NCBI GenBank assembly: GCA_947589165.1
Contig: CANQCH010000006.1
Location: 1-22,981, forward strand
Length of the DNA: 22,981 bases
Direction of reading: 5' to 3'
Source: an uncultured Bacilli bacterium
Lineage (GTDB): Bacteria; Bacillota_I; Bacilli_A; RF39; UBA660
The notes under the pieces are model-generated. The model searched no databases. It had not been told where the DNA came from and was given only the letters and a program-made list of their open reading frames with translations. Positions 7,078 through 14,182 of the stretch are shown piece after piece; the stretch's first letter is position 1, and every line of letters starts with the position of its first letter. The position numbers were made by a program, and so were the translations under genes.

Positions 7078-7663
7078 TTATCTTTTTTATGATGTAGCAA
7101 AAACGGATAAATTTTGGTCAATTAAAAAAATTCCTTTATTTCAAGTAAGTAGTAAAACACGACAAGATTTTAATTTAAATAAGATCCAAGTTGATGCCAC
7201 ATTTTTAAAAATGATTGAAAATAAAACTGTCACAGCTACTGGTAAAATTAAATATGCAGCTATATTGGCCGATAAAAATAGTGCCGAAGCTTATTTATTT
7301 AATGATGAAGGGGTCGTTACCCATTATAGTCCCTTAGCGTTAGTTGATGAAATTAATCTTTTAGAGGTTATCTATACCATCAAAAATATTGAAATAAATT
7401 ATGAAATAAAAGGAAAGAATAAAATTAATCCGGAACTTCGTCAAGAAAAATATTTACAAAATTTAATTAAAGAAGAAATTATAAAACTTTATCACCAAAA
7501 AAATCTTTTAAAATTACAGTTTTTATATTTAGAATGGTTTGATATTTTGGAAATCAATATTGATGTTATATATAATAAAATGTTGGAAGCAATAAACGAA
7601 AAAATTGATGCTCAAGCGGAAAAAATTGGCAAAATAATTGAAATGAGTTATAACCATGTATAA
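7034..7663 (+). CDS. UPF0736/DUF3603-like cytoplasmic protein (YjbA-type)
   Basis: A 209-residue soluble protein without signal peptide or membrane helix. Its order of features resembles B. subtilis YjbA (UPF0736/DUF3603): an N-terminal acidic/aromatic segment (YYDIALDFLENN), 'IPLFQV' and 'QVDATFLKMIEN', a central strand region 'AAILADKNSAEAYLFNDEG', and a C-terminal helix ending in 'LQFLYLEWFD'. The similarity is from memory and moderate, and the N-terminal half contains extra residues. Function of the family is unknown. It overlaps the upstream small membrane protein by 44 bases, with AGG 10 bases before its ATG. Confidence 0.55.
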   Translation: MNFYYDIALDFLENNYLFYDVAKTDKFWSIKKIPLFQVSSKTRQDFNLNKIQVDATFLKMIENKTVTATGKIKYAAILADKNSAEAYLFNDEGVVTHYSPLALVDEINLLEVIYTIKNIEINYEIKGKNKINPELRQEKYLQNLIKEEIIKLYHQKNLLKLQFLYLEWFDILEINIDVIYNKMLEAINEKIDAQAEKIGKIIEMSYNHV

Positions 7664-7710
7664 AATTACCAAAATGGGTCATTATAAAAATGTAAGGAAT
7701 GGGTGAAATA

Positions 7711-8277
7711 GTGAAAACAGTGAAAAAATTAATAGTTAGTTTAAGTATTATTTTAGGAGTGGTAGTTTTAACTGGTTGTTCTTGGACACGGAGTACAGCT
7801 AAAGATGCCGTAAAGATGTTTTTAGATCAATATAAAAACTTAAGTGCTAGTGTTTTAACGGATTTAGAAGATGTCATTAAGACGGAAGATTTTACTGATG
7901 AAGAAGCAAGTAAATATCGGGATATTTTAAAAAAGCAATATAGTGATTTAAAATATGAAATCGTCAATGAAACTTATGATGGTGATACCGCCCAAGTTGA
8001 AACTAAAATTACCGTTTATGATTTATACAAAGTCCAAAATGATGCGGCTGTTTATTTAAACGAAAACCAAAGTGAATTTGTTGATGATAATGGCGTTTAT
8101 GATGAACATTTATTTTTAGCATATAAACTTGATAAGATGCAAAAGATGACAGATACCGTGGAATATACTATTGTCTTTAATGTCGTCAAAGATAAAGATG
8201 ATAAATGGCAAGTTCAAGAAATCACCGATGATGATTTAGAAAAAATTCATGGTATTTATAATTACGATTTAGATTAG
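7711..8277 (+). CDS. Small secreted lipoprotein, unknown function
   Basis: From GTG 7711 this is a 188-residue protein with a classical lipoprotein signal: MKTVKKL, a hydrophobic core, then lipobox LTGC. I chose GTG 7711 over ATG 7699 because GGGTG (7701-7705) lies 5 bases before the GTG, whereas AAGGA abuts the ATG. The mature part is strongly acidic and looks like a small alpha+beta fold: a helical front (AKDAVKMFLDQYKNL), repeated Asp/Glu-rich turns, a strand pattern AQVETKITVYDLYKV, and DDKWQVQEITDDDL at the end. This is the layout of DUF4878/DUF5105-like lipoproteins with an NTF2-like fold, but I cannot assign a family firmly. A strong terminator starts at the stop codon. Confidence 0.82.
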   Translation: MKTVKKLIVSLSIILGVVVLTGCSWTRSTAKDAVKMFLDQYKNLSASVLTDLEDVIKTEDFTDEEASKYRDILKKQYSDLKYEIVNETYDGDTAQVETKITVYDLYKVQNDAAVYLNENQSEFVDDNGVYDEHLFLAYKLDKMQKMTDTVEYTIVFNVVKDKDDKWQVQEITDDDLEKIHGIYNYDLD

Positions 8278-8301
8278 AAGGTTAGCACCTTCTTTTTTTT
8301 T
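8276..8301 (+). terminator. Intrinsic terminator after the lipoprotein gene
   Basis: The stem GAAGGT (8277-8282) with ACCTTC (8287-8292) has a TAGC tetraloop and one further A-T pair, then nine T residues. A second, weaker hairpin (GGCA/TGCC, 8302-8314) with a T-rich tail follows immediately. Confidence 0.9.
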
Positions 8302-8329
8302 GGCATGGCTTGCCTTATTTTTTCATAAT
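8300..8329 (+). promoter_or_regulatory. Promoter of the dacB-spmA-spmB operon
   Basis: TTGGCA (8300-8305), an 18-bp spacer and CATAAT (8324-8329) each match the sigma-A consensus at 5 of 6 positions. The -35 starts inside the T tract of the upstream terminator. I see no clear SigE-type motif, although in B. subtilis the dacB operon is SigE-dependent. GAGGGA at 8337-8342 precedes ATG 8347 by 4 bases. Confidence 0.55.
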
Positions 8330-8346
8330 CTTAAATGAGGGATTAT

Positions 8347-9426
8347 ATGAAAAAAGTTAGTTTCTTCTTGCTTATTTTGCTTTTGCCTTTTACTGTTCAT
8401 GCCATTAGTGCGGCGAGTGCTATTGTCATGGATTTAAATAATAATCGCATCTATTATGAAAATAATGTTAATGATAAAAGGTTAATTGCCTCGACCACCA
8501 AAATTATGACGGCCATCGTAGCAATTGAAAACGCCGATTTAGATATGAAAGTTACAGTTGGCGAAGAAGTATTAAAAGCCTATGGCAGTGCCATTTATAT
8601 TGAAATTGGCGAAGAACTAACTTTAAGAGATTTACTTTTAGGTTTAATGTTACGAAGTGGAAATGATGCGGCTATAGTAATTGCGAAAGCTGTCGCGGGT
8701 AACATGGCTAATTTTGCTTATTTAATGAATCAAACGGCTCATAAAATTGGCATGGAAAATACCTTTTTTTATAATGCCCATGGCCTAGAAGAAGATGATG
8801 GTAAGGGGAATATTTCCACAGCTTATGATATGGCCCTTTTAACGAAATACGCTTATCAAAATAAAGCTTTTCGAGAAATCTTCGGGACCAAAAGTGCGGT
8901 GGTAAAAAGTAATACCAAAACTTATTCTTGGACTAGTAAAAATAAACTAATTCATCGGTATGATTTTATTACCGGGGGGAAAACCGGCTATACGGAAAAA
9001 GCCCGTCGGACTTTAGTAACTACCGCGGAAAAAGATAACATTGCTCTAGTGATTGTAACCTTAAATGATCCCAATGATTTCCAAGATCATATTACGTTAT
9101 ATAATCAAGTATTTAATGAATTTCATGCCCAATTAGTATTGGCCAAAAACAATTTTAAAATTAAAGGGGACAAATATTATCAAAACCAAAAACTTTATAT
9201 TTTAAATGATGTTTATATTCCGTTAAGAGACGGGGAAGAAAAATCTTTAAAAATTAATTATGTGTTAACTAAAAAGGAGCCAGCTTTAGATGGGGATGAA
9301 GTAGGAAAGGCGCAAATATTATTAAAGAATAAAGTAATTCATGAAGAAAAAATTTTCTTAAAAAGTTCGCAAACTAAGCCCAAAAAAAGTTGGTGGCAAA
9401 AATTATTAGGATGGTTTAAATGGTAA
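8347..9426 (+). CDS. dacB: D-alanyl-D-alanine carboxypeptidase, peptidase S11 (DacB/DacF type)
   Basis: A 359-residue penicillin-binding protein with a cleavable signal peptide (residues 1-19, ending in VHA). All three active-site motifs are present: STTK with nucleophile Ser49 and Lys52, SGN at 104-106 and KTG at 212-214. A C-terminal beta domain of PBP5 type and a basic amphipathic tail (KSWWQKLLGWFKW) probably hold it at the membrane. It trims the terminal D-Ala from peptidoglycan stem peptides. The ORF can be read from ATG 8335, but ATG 8347 has the correctly spaced ribosome binding site and gives the cleaner signal peptide. It overlaps spmA by 7 bases, so by context it is the spore-cortex enzyme DacB (DacF is the close alternative). 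Confidence 0.93.
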   Translation: MKKVSFFLLILLLPFTVHAISAASAIVMDLNNNRIYYENNVNDKRLIASTTKIMTAIVAIENADLDMKVTVGEEVLKAYGSAIYIEIGEELTLRDLLLGLMLRSGNDAAIVIAKAVAGNMANFAYLMNQTAHKIGMENTFFYNAHGLEEDDGKGNISTAYDMALLTKYAYQNKAFREIFGTKSAVVKSNTKTYSWTSKNKLIHRYDFITGGKTGYTEKARRTLVTTAEKDNIALVIVTLNDPNDFQDHITLYNQVFNEFHAQLVLAKNNFKIKGDKYYQNQKLYILNDVYIPLRDGEEKSLKINYVLTKKEPALDGDEVGKAQILLKNKVIHEEKIFLKSSQTKPKKSWWQKLLGWFKW

Positions 9427-9998
9427 ATTATATTTGGATTTTCTTAATTTTAATTGGCGTTTTCTTTTCCTTTTTGACCGGTAATTTCGCGACGATTAAT
9501 AATAGTATTTTAACTAATGGTAAAGAAGGGTTTGATTTAATTTTATCTATTTTACCGATTATTGTTTTATGGACGGGAATTATGAAGATCGCGGAAGACT
9601 CTGGACTTTTAAAAAAATTCGCCCAATTAGTACAACCTTTGCTATCTCGTCTTTTCCCGAGTGTACCCAAAAATAATCCTGCCTTAGGTTATATTGCTTC
9701 CAATATCGCGGCCAATATGATGGGCTTGGGGAGTGCGGCAACGCCTTTTGGCCTAAAAGCCATGAAGGAATTACAAAAAATAAATCCCCAAAAAGATACC
9801 GCATCAACCCCGATGATTACCTTTTTAGTTTTAAATACCGCGGGAGTTACAATTGTACCGACAACGGTTTTAGCTTTAAGAATTGCTCATGGGTCCCTTA
9901 ATCCTTCCGAGATTATTTTACCCAGTATTATTGCTACTTTTTGTTCTAGTTTAGGGGGACTTTTAGTGGATTATTTTATAAGGAGAAAAAATAAATGA
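9420..9998 (+). CDS. spmA: Spore maturation protein A
   Basis: A 192-residue integral membrane protein with about five helices. The nucleoside-recognition (Gate) domain hallmark is clear: ASNIAANMMGLGSAATPFG, followed by LKAMKELQKINP and FLVLNTAGVTIVPT. In B. subtilis, SpmA and SpmB together are needed for full spore-core dehydration and heat resistance, and they lie in the dacB operon exactly as here. The ATG overlaps the dacB stop by 7 bases, and its own TGA overlaps the spmB start (ATGA), giving tight translational coupling. That TGA also shows that UGA means stop in this organism. Confidence 0.96.
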   Translation: MVNYIWIFLILIGVFFSFLTGNFATINNSILTNGKEGFDLILSILPIIVLWTGIMKIAEDSGLLKKFAQLVQPLLSRLFPSVPKNNPALGYIASNIAANMMGLGSAATPFGLKAMKELQKINPQKDTASTPMITFLVLNTAGVTIVPTTVLALRIAHGSLNPSEIILPSIIATFCSSLGGLLVDYFIRRKNK

Positions 9999-10513
9999 AT
10001 TTATTATCGCAAATTGTTATTCCCCTTTTTGTCGTAGGCGTTATCTTTTATGGCTTTAAGAAAAAAATTAATGTTTATGAATCCTTTTTAAGTGGGGCGA
10101 AAGAAGGTTTAAATATTACATTAAATATTTTCCCAGCAATTATTGCCATGGTTTTTGCCATTAATATTTTTTTAGATAGTAATTTTATTTATTTTTTATT
10201 GAGTTCTTTACGAGGTGTATTCGAAACGCTGCACATTCCGTTAGAAATTATGCCCATGGCCTTACTTCGTCCTGTCTCCGGGACGGCTTCTTTGGCTATT
10301 ATGAATGATATTTTTCGCCAATTTGGTCCCGATTCTTATTTAGGACGACTAGCTTCTATTTTACAAGGCTGTACGGATACCACCATATATGTTTTAGCTC
10401 TTTATTTTAGTTCAATTGGGATAAAGAAAATCCGTTATTCTTTAGGCGTGGGTCTTTTTGCCGATCTAGTGGGCATTATCGTCGCATTTCTATTAACGAG
10501 TTTATTATTTTAA
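9995..10513 (+). CDS. spmB: Spore maturation protein B
   Basis: A 172-residue integral membrane protein with about four to five helices and a second nucleoside-recognition (Gate) domain. The signature runs through ALLRPVSGTASLAIMND, then ILQGCTDTTIYVLALYFSS, both typical of SpmB. It pairs with SpmA as a two-gene half-transporter-like unit acting in spore maturation. The ATG overlaps the spmA TGA by 4 bases, with AAGGAG about 10 bases upstream. It is the last gene of the operon. In B. subtilis the next gene is rluB (ypuL); here two other genes come first. Confidence 0.96.
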   Translation: MNLLSQIVIPLFVVGVIFYGFKKKINVYESFLSGAKEGLNITLNIFPAIIAMVFAINIFLDSNFIYFLLSSLRGVFETLHIPLEIMPMALLRPVSGTASLAIMNDIFRQFGPDSYLGRLASILQGCTDTTIYVLALYFSSIGIKKIRYSLGVGLFADLVGIIVAFLLTSLLF

Positions 10514-10563
10514 CATTTATTGACATGCTAAAAATATATTTTGGCTTTCTTTAACGGTACTTG

Positions 10564-10572
10564 TGCTATACT
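10564..10572 (+). promoter_or_regulatory. Extended -10 box upstream of the HopA1-like gene
   Basis: TGC followed by TATACT (10567-10572) is an extended -10 element; the -35 region is poor. A TTGACA at 10520-10525 is too far away to pair with it. The predicted start of transcription is just before GGTGGA (10579-10584), the ribosome binding site for ATG 10589. Confidence 0.45.
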
Positions 10573-10588
10573 AAAATTGGTGGATGTT

Positions 10589-11809
10589 ATGGTTAAAGGT
10601 CCAAATCTTTATGATGAAATTAAATTACCGGCAGATGAAAATTTAGTTCAAGCCTTATTAAATAAATATTTAACGATTAGTTTGGCAGAAATGCAATCGT
10701 CAACAGCGATTAATAATTTATTGTACAATAAAATTAACATTATTAATGATAAAGCTACTATTTCCTTTAACCAAGCGGATTTAAATAAATTTTTAGCTGA
10801 GATTAATGAAGATTTTGTTAAGGCAGGAAGACCTTATGATATTAATAAACATGGAGGTGTTAGTCCTTTAGGCGTTATGCCGGGATGGATAACTTTTCAA
10901 TCTTGGAATTTGTGTGGGGGAGCTAAAATACCTAGTGAAAGTATTGCCCACCGTTTTTATTTTGCAATTAGTAATGACAAAGTTTATGATTTAGCTCATA
11001 CTTTGTATCAAAATTTTAAAAACCAAAATGTTCCTTTTTATTTTAAAACGGATGCTTGGGAAAATATTGAACGCCATGATAAATTAGTTTTATATACTTC
11101 GACTCCTTTATTAGATGAAACCTTAAAAGTACTGGCAACAGTTGCGAAAACCAGACCAGATTTAATGGCTAGTTTAAAAGAGCCATCCATTTTAATGGGC
11201 AAACTAGATTCTAAAATCGGTTATGCATCGGAAAGTAGAGATGGTAGTAAATCTTACACCGAAATAATTATTGCTTCCTTTTTAGAAGCTTTAGAAATTA
11301 GTGCCAAACAATTTTTACCTAAGTATCAAAAATTATATCATGATAAACTTAATCTTTATTTATCTACGGGGCGTAATATTAGTAATACCCAAATAAAGTT
11401 AAGAATATTGGTGGCTATTTTACAACAAGATCCTAATTATCTAGCAACGTTAACGCAAATATTTAAGCAAAAATTAACTCAGCAAAATATTGATGTAACT
11501 AATATTTGTTTTAATAAACGAGCGAAAGCGGAACTAACTAATTTAAATAAAATTGCGTTGCCGAATGGGCAAGTATTAACGCCTGATGAATATTTAGCCG
11601 TTAATAATGTTCTTTATTGGTGTCCCATAAATGCAAAAGTAACTTTAGCTAATGGTACGATTTTAAGTGGCCAAGAATTTATTCTCGGCGCTTTAGCTCG
11701 GGCGCATAAATTTAATACTTTTCAAGAATTAGTTAATTTTTATGGCGCCAAAATTGATCGTACCGTAGATCTTACTACTGAAAATAATTCAACGCATCCG
11801 AAGCGATAA
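10589..11809 (+). CDS. Uncharacterised protein resembling the HopA1 effector family
   Basis: A 406-residue cytoplasmic protein with no signal peptide. ATG 10589 was chosen because GGTGG lies 5 bases upstream; an in-frame TTG at 10541 has no such site. The middle recalls the HopA1 family, named for a Pseudomonas type III effector but also found in non-pathogens: HRFYFAISNDKVYDLAHTLY, then VPFYFKTDAWENIERHDKLV with 'LYTS', and about 45 residues later GKLDSKIGYASESRDG. The pattern F-x-F-K ... R-x-D-x-x-V-L-Y ... G-x-x-x-x-x-I-G-x-A is what I remember of that family. The first 100 residues (containing HGGVSPLGVMPGWITFQSW) and the last 150 match nothing I recognise. It sits between spmB and a MerR regulator, in a place where B. 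subtilis has no gene. Function is unknown; the family call is moderate. Confidence 0.5.
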   Translation: MVKGPNLYDEIKLPADENLVQALLNKYLTISLAEMQSSTAINNLLYNKINIINDKATISFNQADLNKFLAEINEDFVKAGRPYDINKHGGVSPLGVMPGWITFQSWNLCGGAKIPSESIAHRFYFAISNDKVYDLAHTLYQNFKNQNVPFYFKTDAWENIERHDKLVLYTSTPLLDETLKVLATVAKTRPDLMASLKEPSILMGKLDSKIGYASESRDGSKSYTEIIIASFLEALEISAKQFLPKYQKLYHDKLNLYLSTGRNISNTQIKLRILVAILQQDPNYLATLTQIFKQKLTQQNIDVTNICFNKRAKAELTNLNKIALPNGQVLTPDEYLAVNNVLYWCPINAKVTLANGTILSGQEFILGALARAHKFNTFQELVNFYGAKIDRTVDLTTENNSTHPKR

Positions 11810-11813
11810 AGTC

Positions 11814-11844
11814 TTGACTCGGCCCTTAAGGGTAGATTTATATT
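11814..11844 (+). promoter_or_regulatory. MerR-type promoter with operator dyad (autoregulation)
   Basis: TTGACT (11814-11819) and TATATT (11839-11844) are separated by 19 bp, the over-long spacer typical of MerR-activated promoters. The spacer contains the perfect 10-bp palindrome CCCTTAAGGG (11823-11832), extended by an outer TC/GA pair on the same axis. The next gene encodes a MerR-family regulator, so self-activation is strongly suggested. The ribosome binding site GGGAGGG follows at 11852-11858. Confidence 0.85.
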
Positions 11845-11862
11845 AGGAAATGGGAGGGAAAA

Positions 11863-12873
11863 ATGTTAAAAATTGGAGATTTTGCTAGTCTTTTTAATGT
11901 TTCGATTAAAACCGTGCGCTATTATGAAAGGATTGGCCTAATAATTCCCAAATATGTCGACATCTATACGGGGTATCGTTATTATGATGAAGATAATATT
12001 TATACGATGCAAGATATAATTTCTTTAAAAAAGATGGGATTTTCTTTAGAAGAAATAAAATATTTTAATAAAGATAGTATAAAAAATAAAATTGCTAATT
12101 ATGAACAAGAAATATTAAATATCCAAAGCAAAGTAAAAATTTTAAAACAATTTTCTCTTTCGGAAGGAAGGAATGATTTAAAAATGATGTTTGTAAATGA
12201 TGAAAAAGCTATAGGAAAATGGGCTTTATTAGGCGTGGCTGAAGATTTAGAAAGGGCCAAAGAAGAACAATTTGTTGCGGATGACTACAATATTAAAGAA
12301 TTATATTTACTGCCCAATGGGGAACCTTATTGGGTAATAGCTTGGACTAAAGATACTATTTATATTGGGGGTCGACCCAATCATTATGAAATCGTAGGGG
12401 ATAAGTTATATTTAATCGTAACTGATTCTTTAGATCCTAAAACTTTCAAAGTGGCATGTTATGATAATGTTGATCATAATGCTTATACTTTAGAAGATAT
12501 TAAACAAAAAGATAACACCGATATTCCCTTTATATCTGATGAAAGCATTATAGGTACTTGGAAAACCATTGATTTTATTCAAAATCAAGAAAGTTTTAAC
12601 CCAGAAAAATTACAAAGTCCGATAGATAAGTTATCTTTAAAAAAATTAGTTTTTGATGATAAGGGGATAGTAAATGTCAGTTATACTTCAGGGAAAGTCT
12701 TTAATACCAAATATACGAAAGATTATGTTATTAATTTGATATTACCGGATACCTTATGTAAATATACTTATCAAGAAATATTAGGCCAAAAATACCTTAT
12801 TATCGAATGGAAAAGCGGCGATTATGTTTTTGGCAAAATTATTAATGGTTATTATGTTTTAGTCAAAGAATAA
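11863..12873 (+). CDS. MerR-family regulator with a lipocalin-like C-terminal sensor region
   Basis: A 336-residue protein. Residues 1-70 are a MerR winged helix-turn-helix: KIGDFASLFNVSIKTVRYYE, then IGLIIP, YRYY and LKKMGFSLEEI. A coiled-coil dimerisation helix follows (about 72-100). The C-terminal two thirds contain two beta-rich units, each opening with an Ile-Gly-x-Trp motif (IGKWALLG near 118, IGTWKTID near 228). This resembles lipocalin-like calycin barrels. The regulator probably binds a hydrophobic or bulky ligand and then untwists its 19-bp-spacer promoter just upstream. No transporter or enzyme target is adjacent downstream: rluB has its own -10 box. Targets elsewhere, or the HopA1-like gene upstream, are possible. 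Confidence 0.88.
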   Translation: MLKIGDFASLFNVSIKTVRYYERIGLIIPKYVDIYTGYRYYDEDNIYTMQDIISLKKMGFSLEEIKYFNKDSIKNKIANYEQEILNIQSKVKILKQFSLSEGRNDLKMMFVNDEKAIGKWALLGVAEDLERAKEEQFVADDYNIKELYLLPNGEPYWVIAWTKDTIYIGGRPNHYEIVGDKLYLIVTDSLDPKTFKVACYDNVDHNAYTLEDIKQKDNTDIPFISDESIIGTWKTIDFIQNQESFNPEKLQSPIDKLSLKKLVFDDKGIVNVSYTSGKVFNTKYTKDYVINLILPDTLCKYTYQEILGQKYLIIEWKSGDYVFGKIINGYYVLVKE

Positions 12874-12879
12874 AATTCA

Positions 12880-12888
12880 TGATATACT
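12880..12888 (+). promoter_or_regulatory. Extended -10 box for rluB
   Basis: TGA followed by TATACT (12883-12888), with a weak -35. It starts 7 bases after the MerR stop codon, and GGTGA at 12897-12901 lies close before ATG 12905, so the leader is short. Confidence 0.5.
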
Positions 12889-12904
12889 TATTTTAGGTGA
12901 TTCC

Positions 12905-13615
12905 ATGGAACGTTTACAAAAAGTAATTGCTAATTTAGGTTATGCTTCAAGAAGAAAAGCCGAAAGTTTAATTAAAGATGGCAAAGTGATGGTTAATGGT
13001 CATGTAGTGACGGAATTAGGTACCAAGGTTAATAGTAATGATGTAATTAGTATTGACGGGAATATTATTAATAAAGATATTACCTATGAATATTACATCT
13101 TAAATAAGCCCCGGCAAGTTATTAGTAGTGTAACTGATCCCCAGGGGCGAAAAACCGTGGTTGATTTAATTGCGACCAAAGAACGAATCTATCCCATTGG
13201 CCGTTTAGATTATAATACGACAGGGTTAATATTACTTACAAATGATGGACAGTTTGCCAATCATTTAATGCATCCGTCTTTTCAAATTGAAAAAACTTAT
13301 GTAGCTAAATTAGAAGGCCTTATTACGAGCGCAGAAATAAGAAAAATAAAAGCAGGAATAACTATTGATAAACGATTAGTGGAGGTTAAAAAATTTAGAA
13401 TTAAAAAGCAAGATGCCGAAAAAAATACTTCACTCGTCGAAATTACGATTGTCGAAGGCCGTAACCACATTGTCAAAAAATTATTTGAAAAATTAAATTT
13501 ACCGGTTAGTAAATTATCGCGCGTTAAATATGGTTTTTTAACGCTTGATAATTTAAAATCTGGGGAATATCGGCCCTTAACAATTAAAGAAGTAAAGAAG
13601 TTTTATAGTTTATAA
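12905..13615 (+). CDS. rluB: Pseudouridine synthase, RsuA/RluB family (23S rRNA)
   Basis: A 236-residue protein with an N-terminal S4 RNA-binding domain (MERLQKVIANLGYASRRKAE, then G-x-V-x-V-N-G) and a pseudouridine synthase domain. GRLDYNTTGLILLTNDG contains the catalytic Asp102. Length and motifs fit the RsuA/RluB/RluE/RluF group; RluB, which modifies helix 89 of 23S rRNA in E. coli, is the usual annotation in Bacillota. Its position shortly after dacB-spmA-spmB matches the gene order of B. subtilis (ypuL), supporting the name. It is expressed from its own extended -10 promoter, and the next gene starts 9 bases after its stop. Confidence 0.93.
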   Translation: MERLQKVIANLGYASRRKAESLIKDGKVMVNGHVVTELGTKVNSNDVISIDGNIINKDITYEYYILNKPRQVISSVTDPQGRKTVVDLIATKERIYPIGRLDYNTTGLILLTNDGQFANHLMHPSFQIEKTYVAKLEGLITSAEIRKIKAGITIDKRLVEVKKFRIKKQDAEKNTSLVEITIVEGRNHIVKKLFEKLNLPVSKLSRVKYGFLTLDNLKSGEYRPLTIKEVKKFYSL

Positions 13616-13624
13616 GGAGTGAAG

Positions 13625-14182
13625 ATGGAAGAAAAAATTAAAGAAATTAAAGCTGATTTAGAACGAATTAAACTCCAAAAAGAAGTTTGTCAAATGGAAC
13701 AAAAAGCTTTAACTACTTTTGCAGAAATGAAAAAAATAGAACTGGCTATTTTAGAGCATCAATCAGAAGTGGCAAAAAACTATCCCCAAGAGTATGCAAA
13801 ATTTAAGCAAGCCGTTAGCGATATGCAAATGTTTATGAATCGTCCTGATTTAAGAGATATGCAAGAAAATATTGCTATCTGGCAAAAAACTTTGGCTATG
13901 TATCAAGATACTTTAAAAGATTATCAATCGTTTTACCAAAAATATCAAGATATGTATGGTAGAGATTTAGAAGCCACATCTACGCGGCAAAAAGAATTAC
14001 AAGATAATTTAAAAAGGGCTTTAATTCAAGAAATTATTCCTTTAGTGTATCCTAATATAACGCCAGAATTAAAACCAATTGTTGAAAATTGGTTTATTGA
14101 TAAATCGATTCCCGAATTAGAAGATATAAAACGCTTATTTTTAAACGAAAAATTAGCTAATGAAGGAAACCCTAGAGTTTAG
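13625..14182 (+). CDS. Hypothetical coiled-coil protein
   Basis: A 185-residue, highly charged helical protein with no signal peptide. Residues 1-30 and about 40-125 have heptad-like spacing of hydrophobics (EEKIKEIKADLERIKLQKEV), rich in Gln, Lys and Glu. YQDTLKDYQSFYQKYQDMYG forms a Tyr/Gln-rich stretch. The tail is a compact helical segment with NITPELKPIVENWF. A perfect TAAGGAG (13613-13619) sets ATG 13625 as the start; a GTG 6 bases earlier lies inside that site. The segment looks like structural or YlbF-like proteins but I cannot name a family. It is coupled to rluB, and its end overlaps the convergent ligase gene by 11 bases. Confidence 0.75.
   Translation: MEEKIKEIKADLERIKLQKEVCQMEQKALTTFAEMKKIELAILEHQSEVAKNYPQEYAKFKQAVSDMQMFMNRPDLRDMQENIAIWQKTLAMYQDTLKDYQSFYQKYQDMYGRDLEATSTRQKELQDNLKRALIQEIIPLVYPNITPELKPIVENWFIDKSIPELEDIKRLFLNEKLANEGNPRV

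Noticed and set aside
9428..9807. Two minus-strand open frames within spmA
   Set aside because: They lie opposite the conserved spmA gene; translations resemble no protein and have no start signals.
10520..10525. TTGACA downstream of spmB as a -35 box
   Set aside because: No -10 box lies 16-19 bases after it.
11823..11832. CCCTTAAGGG as a terminator of the HopA1-like gene
   Set aside because: There is no T tract after it, and its location inside a 19-bp promoter spacer explains it better as an operator.
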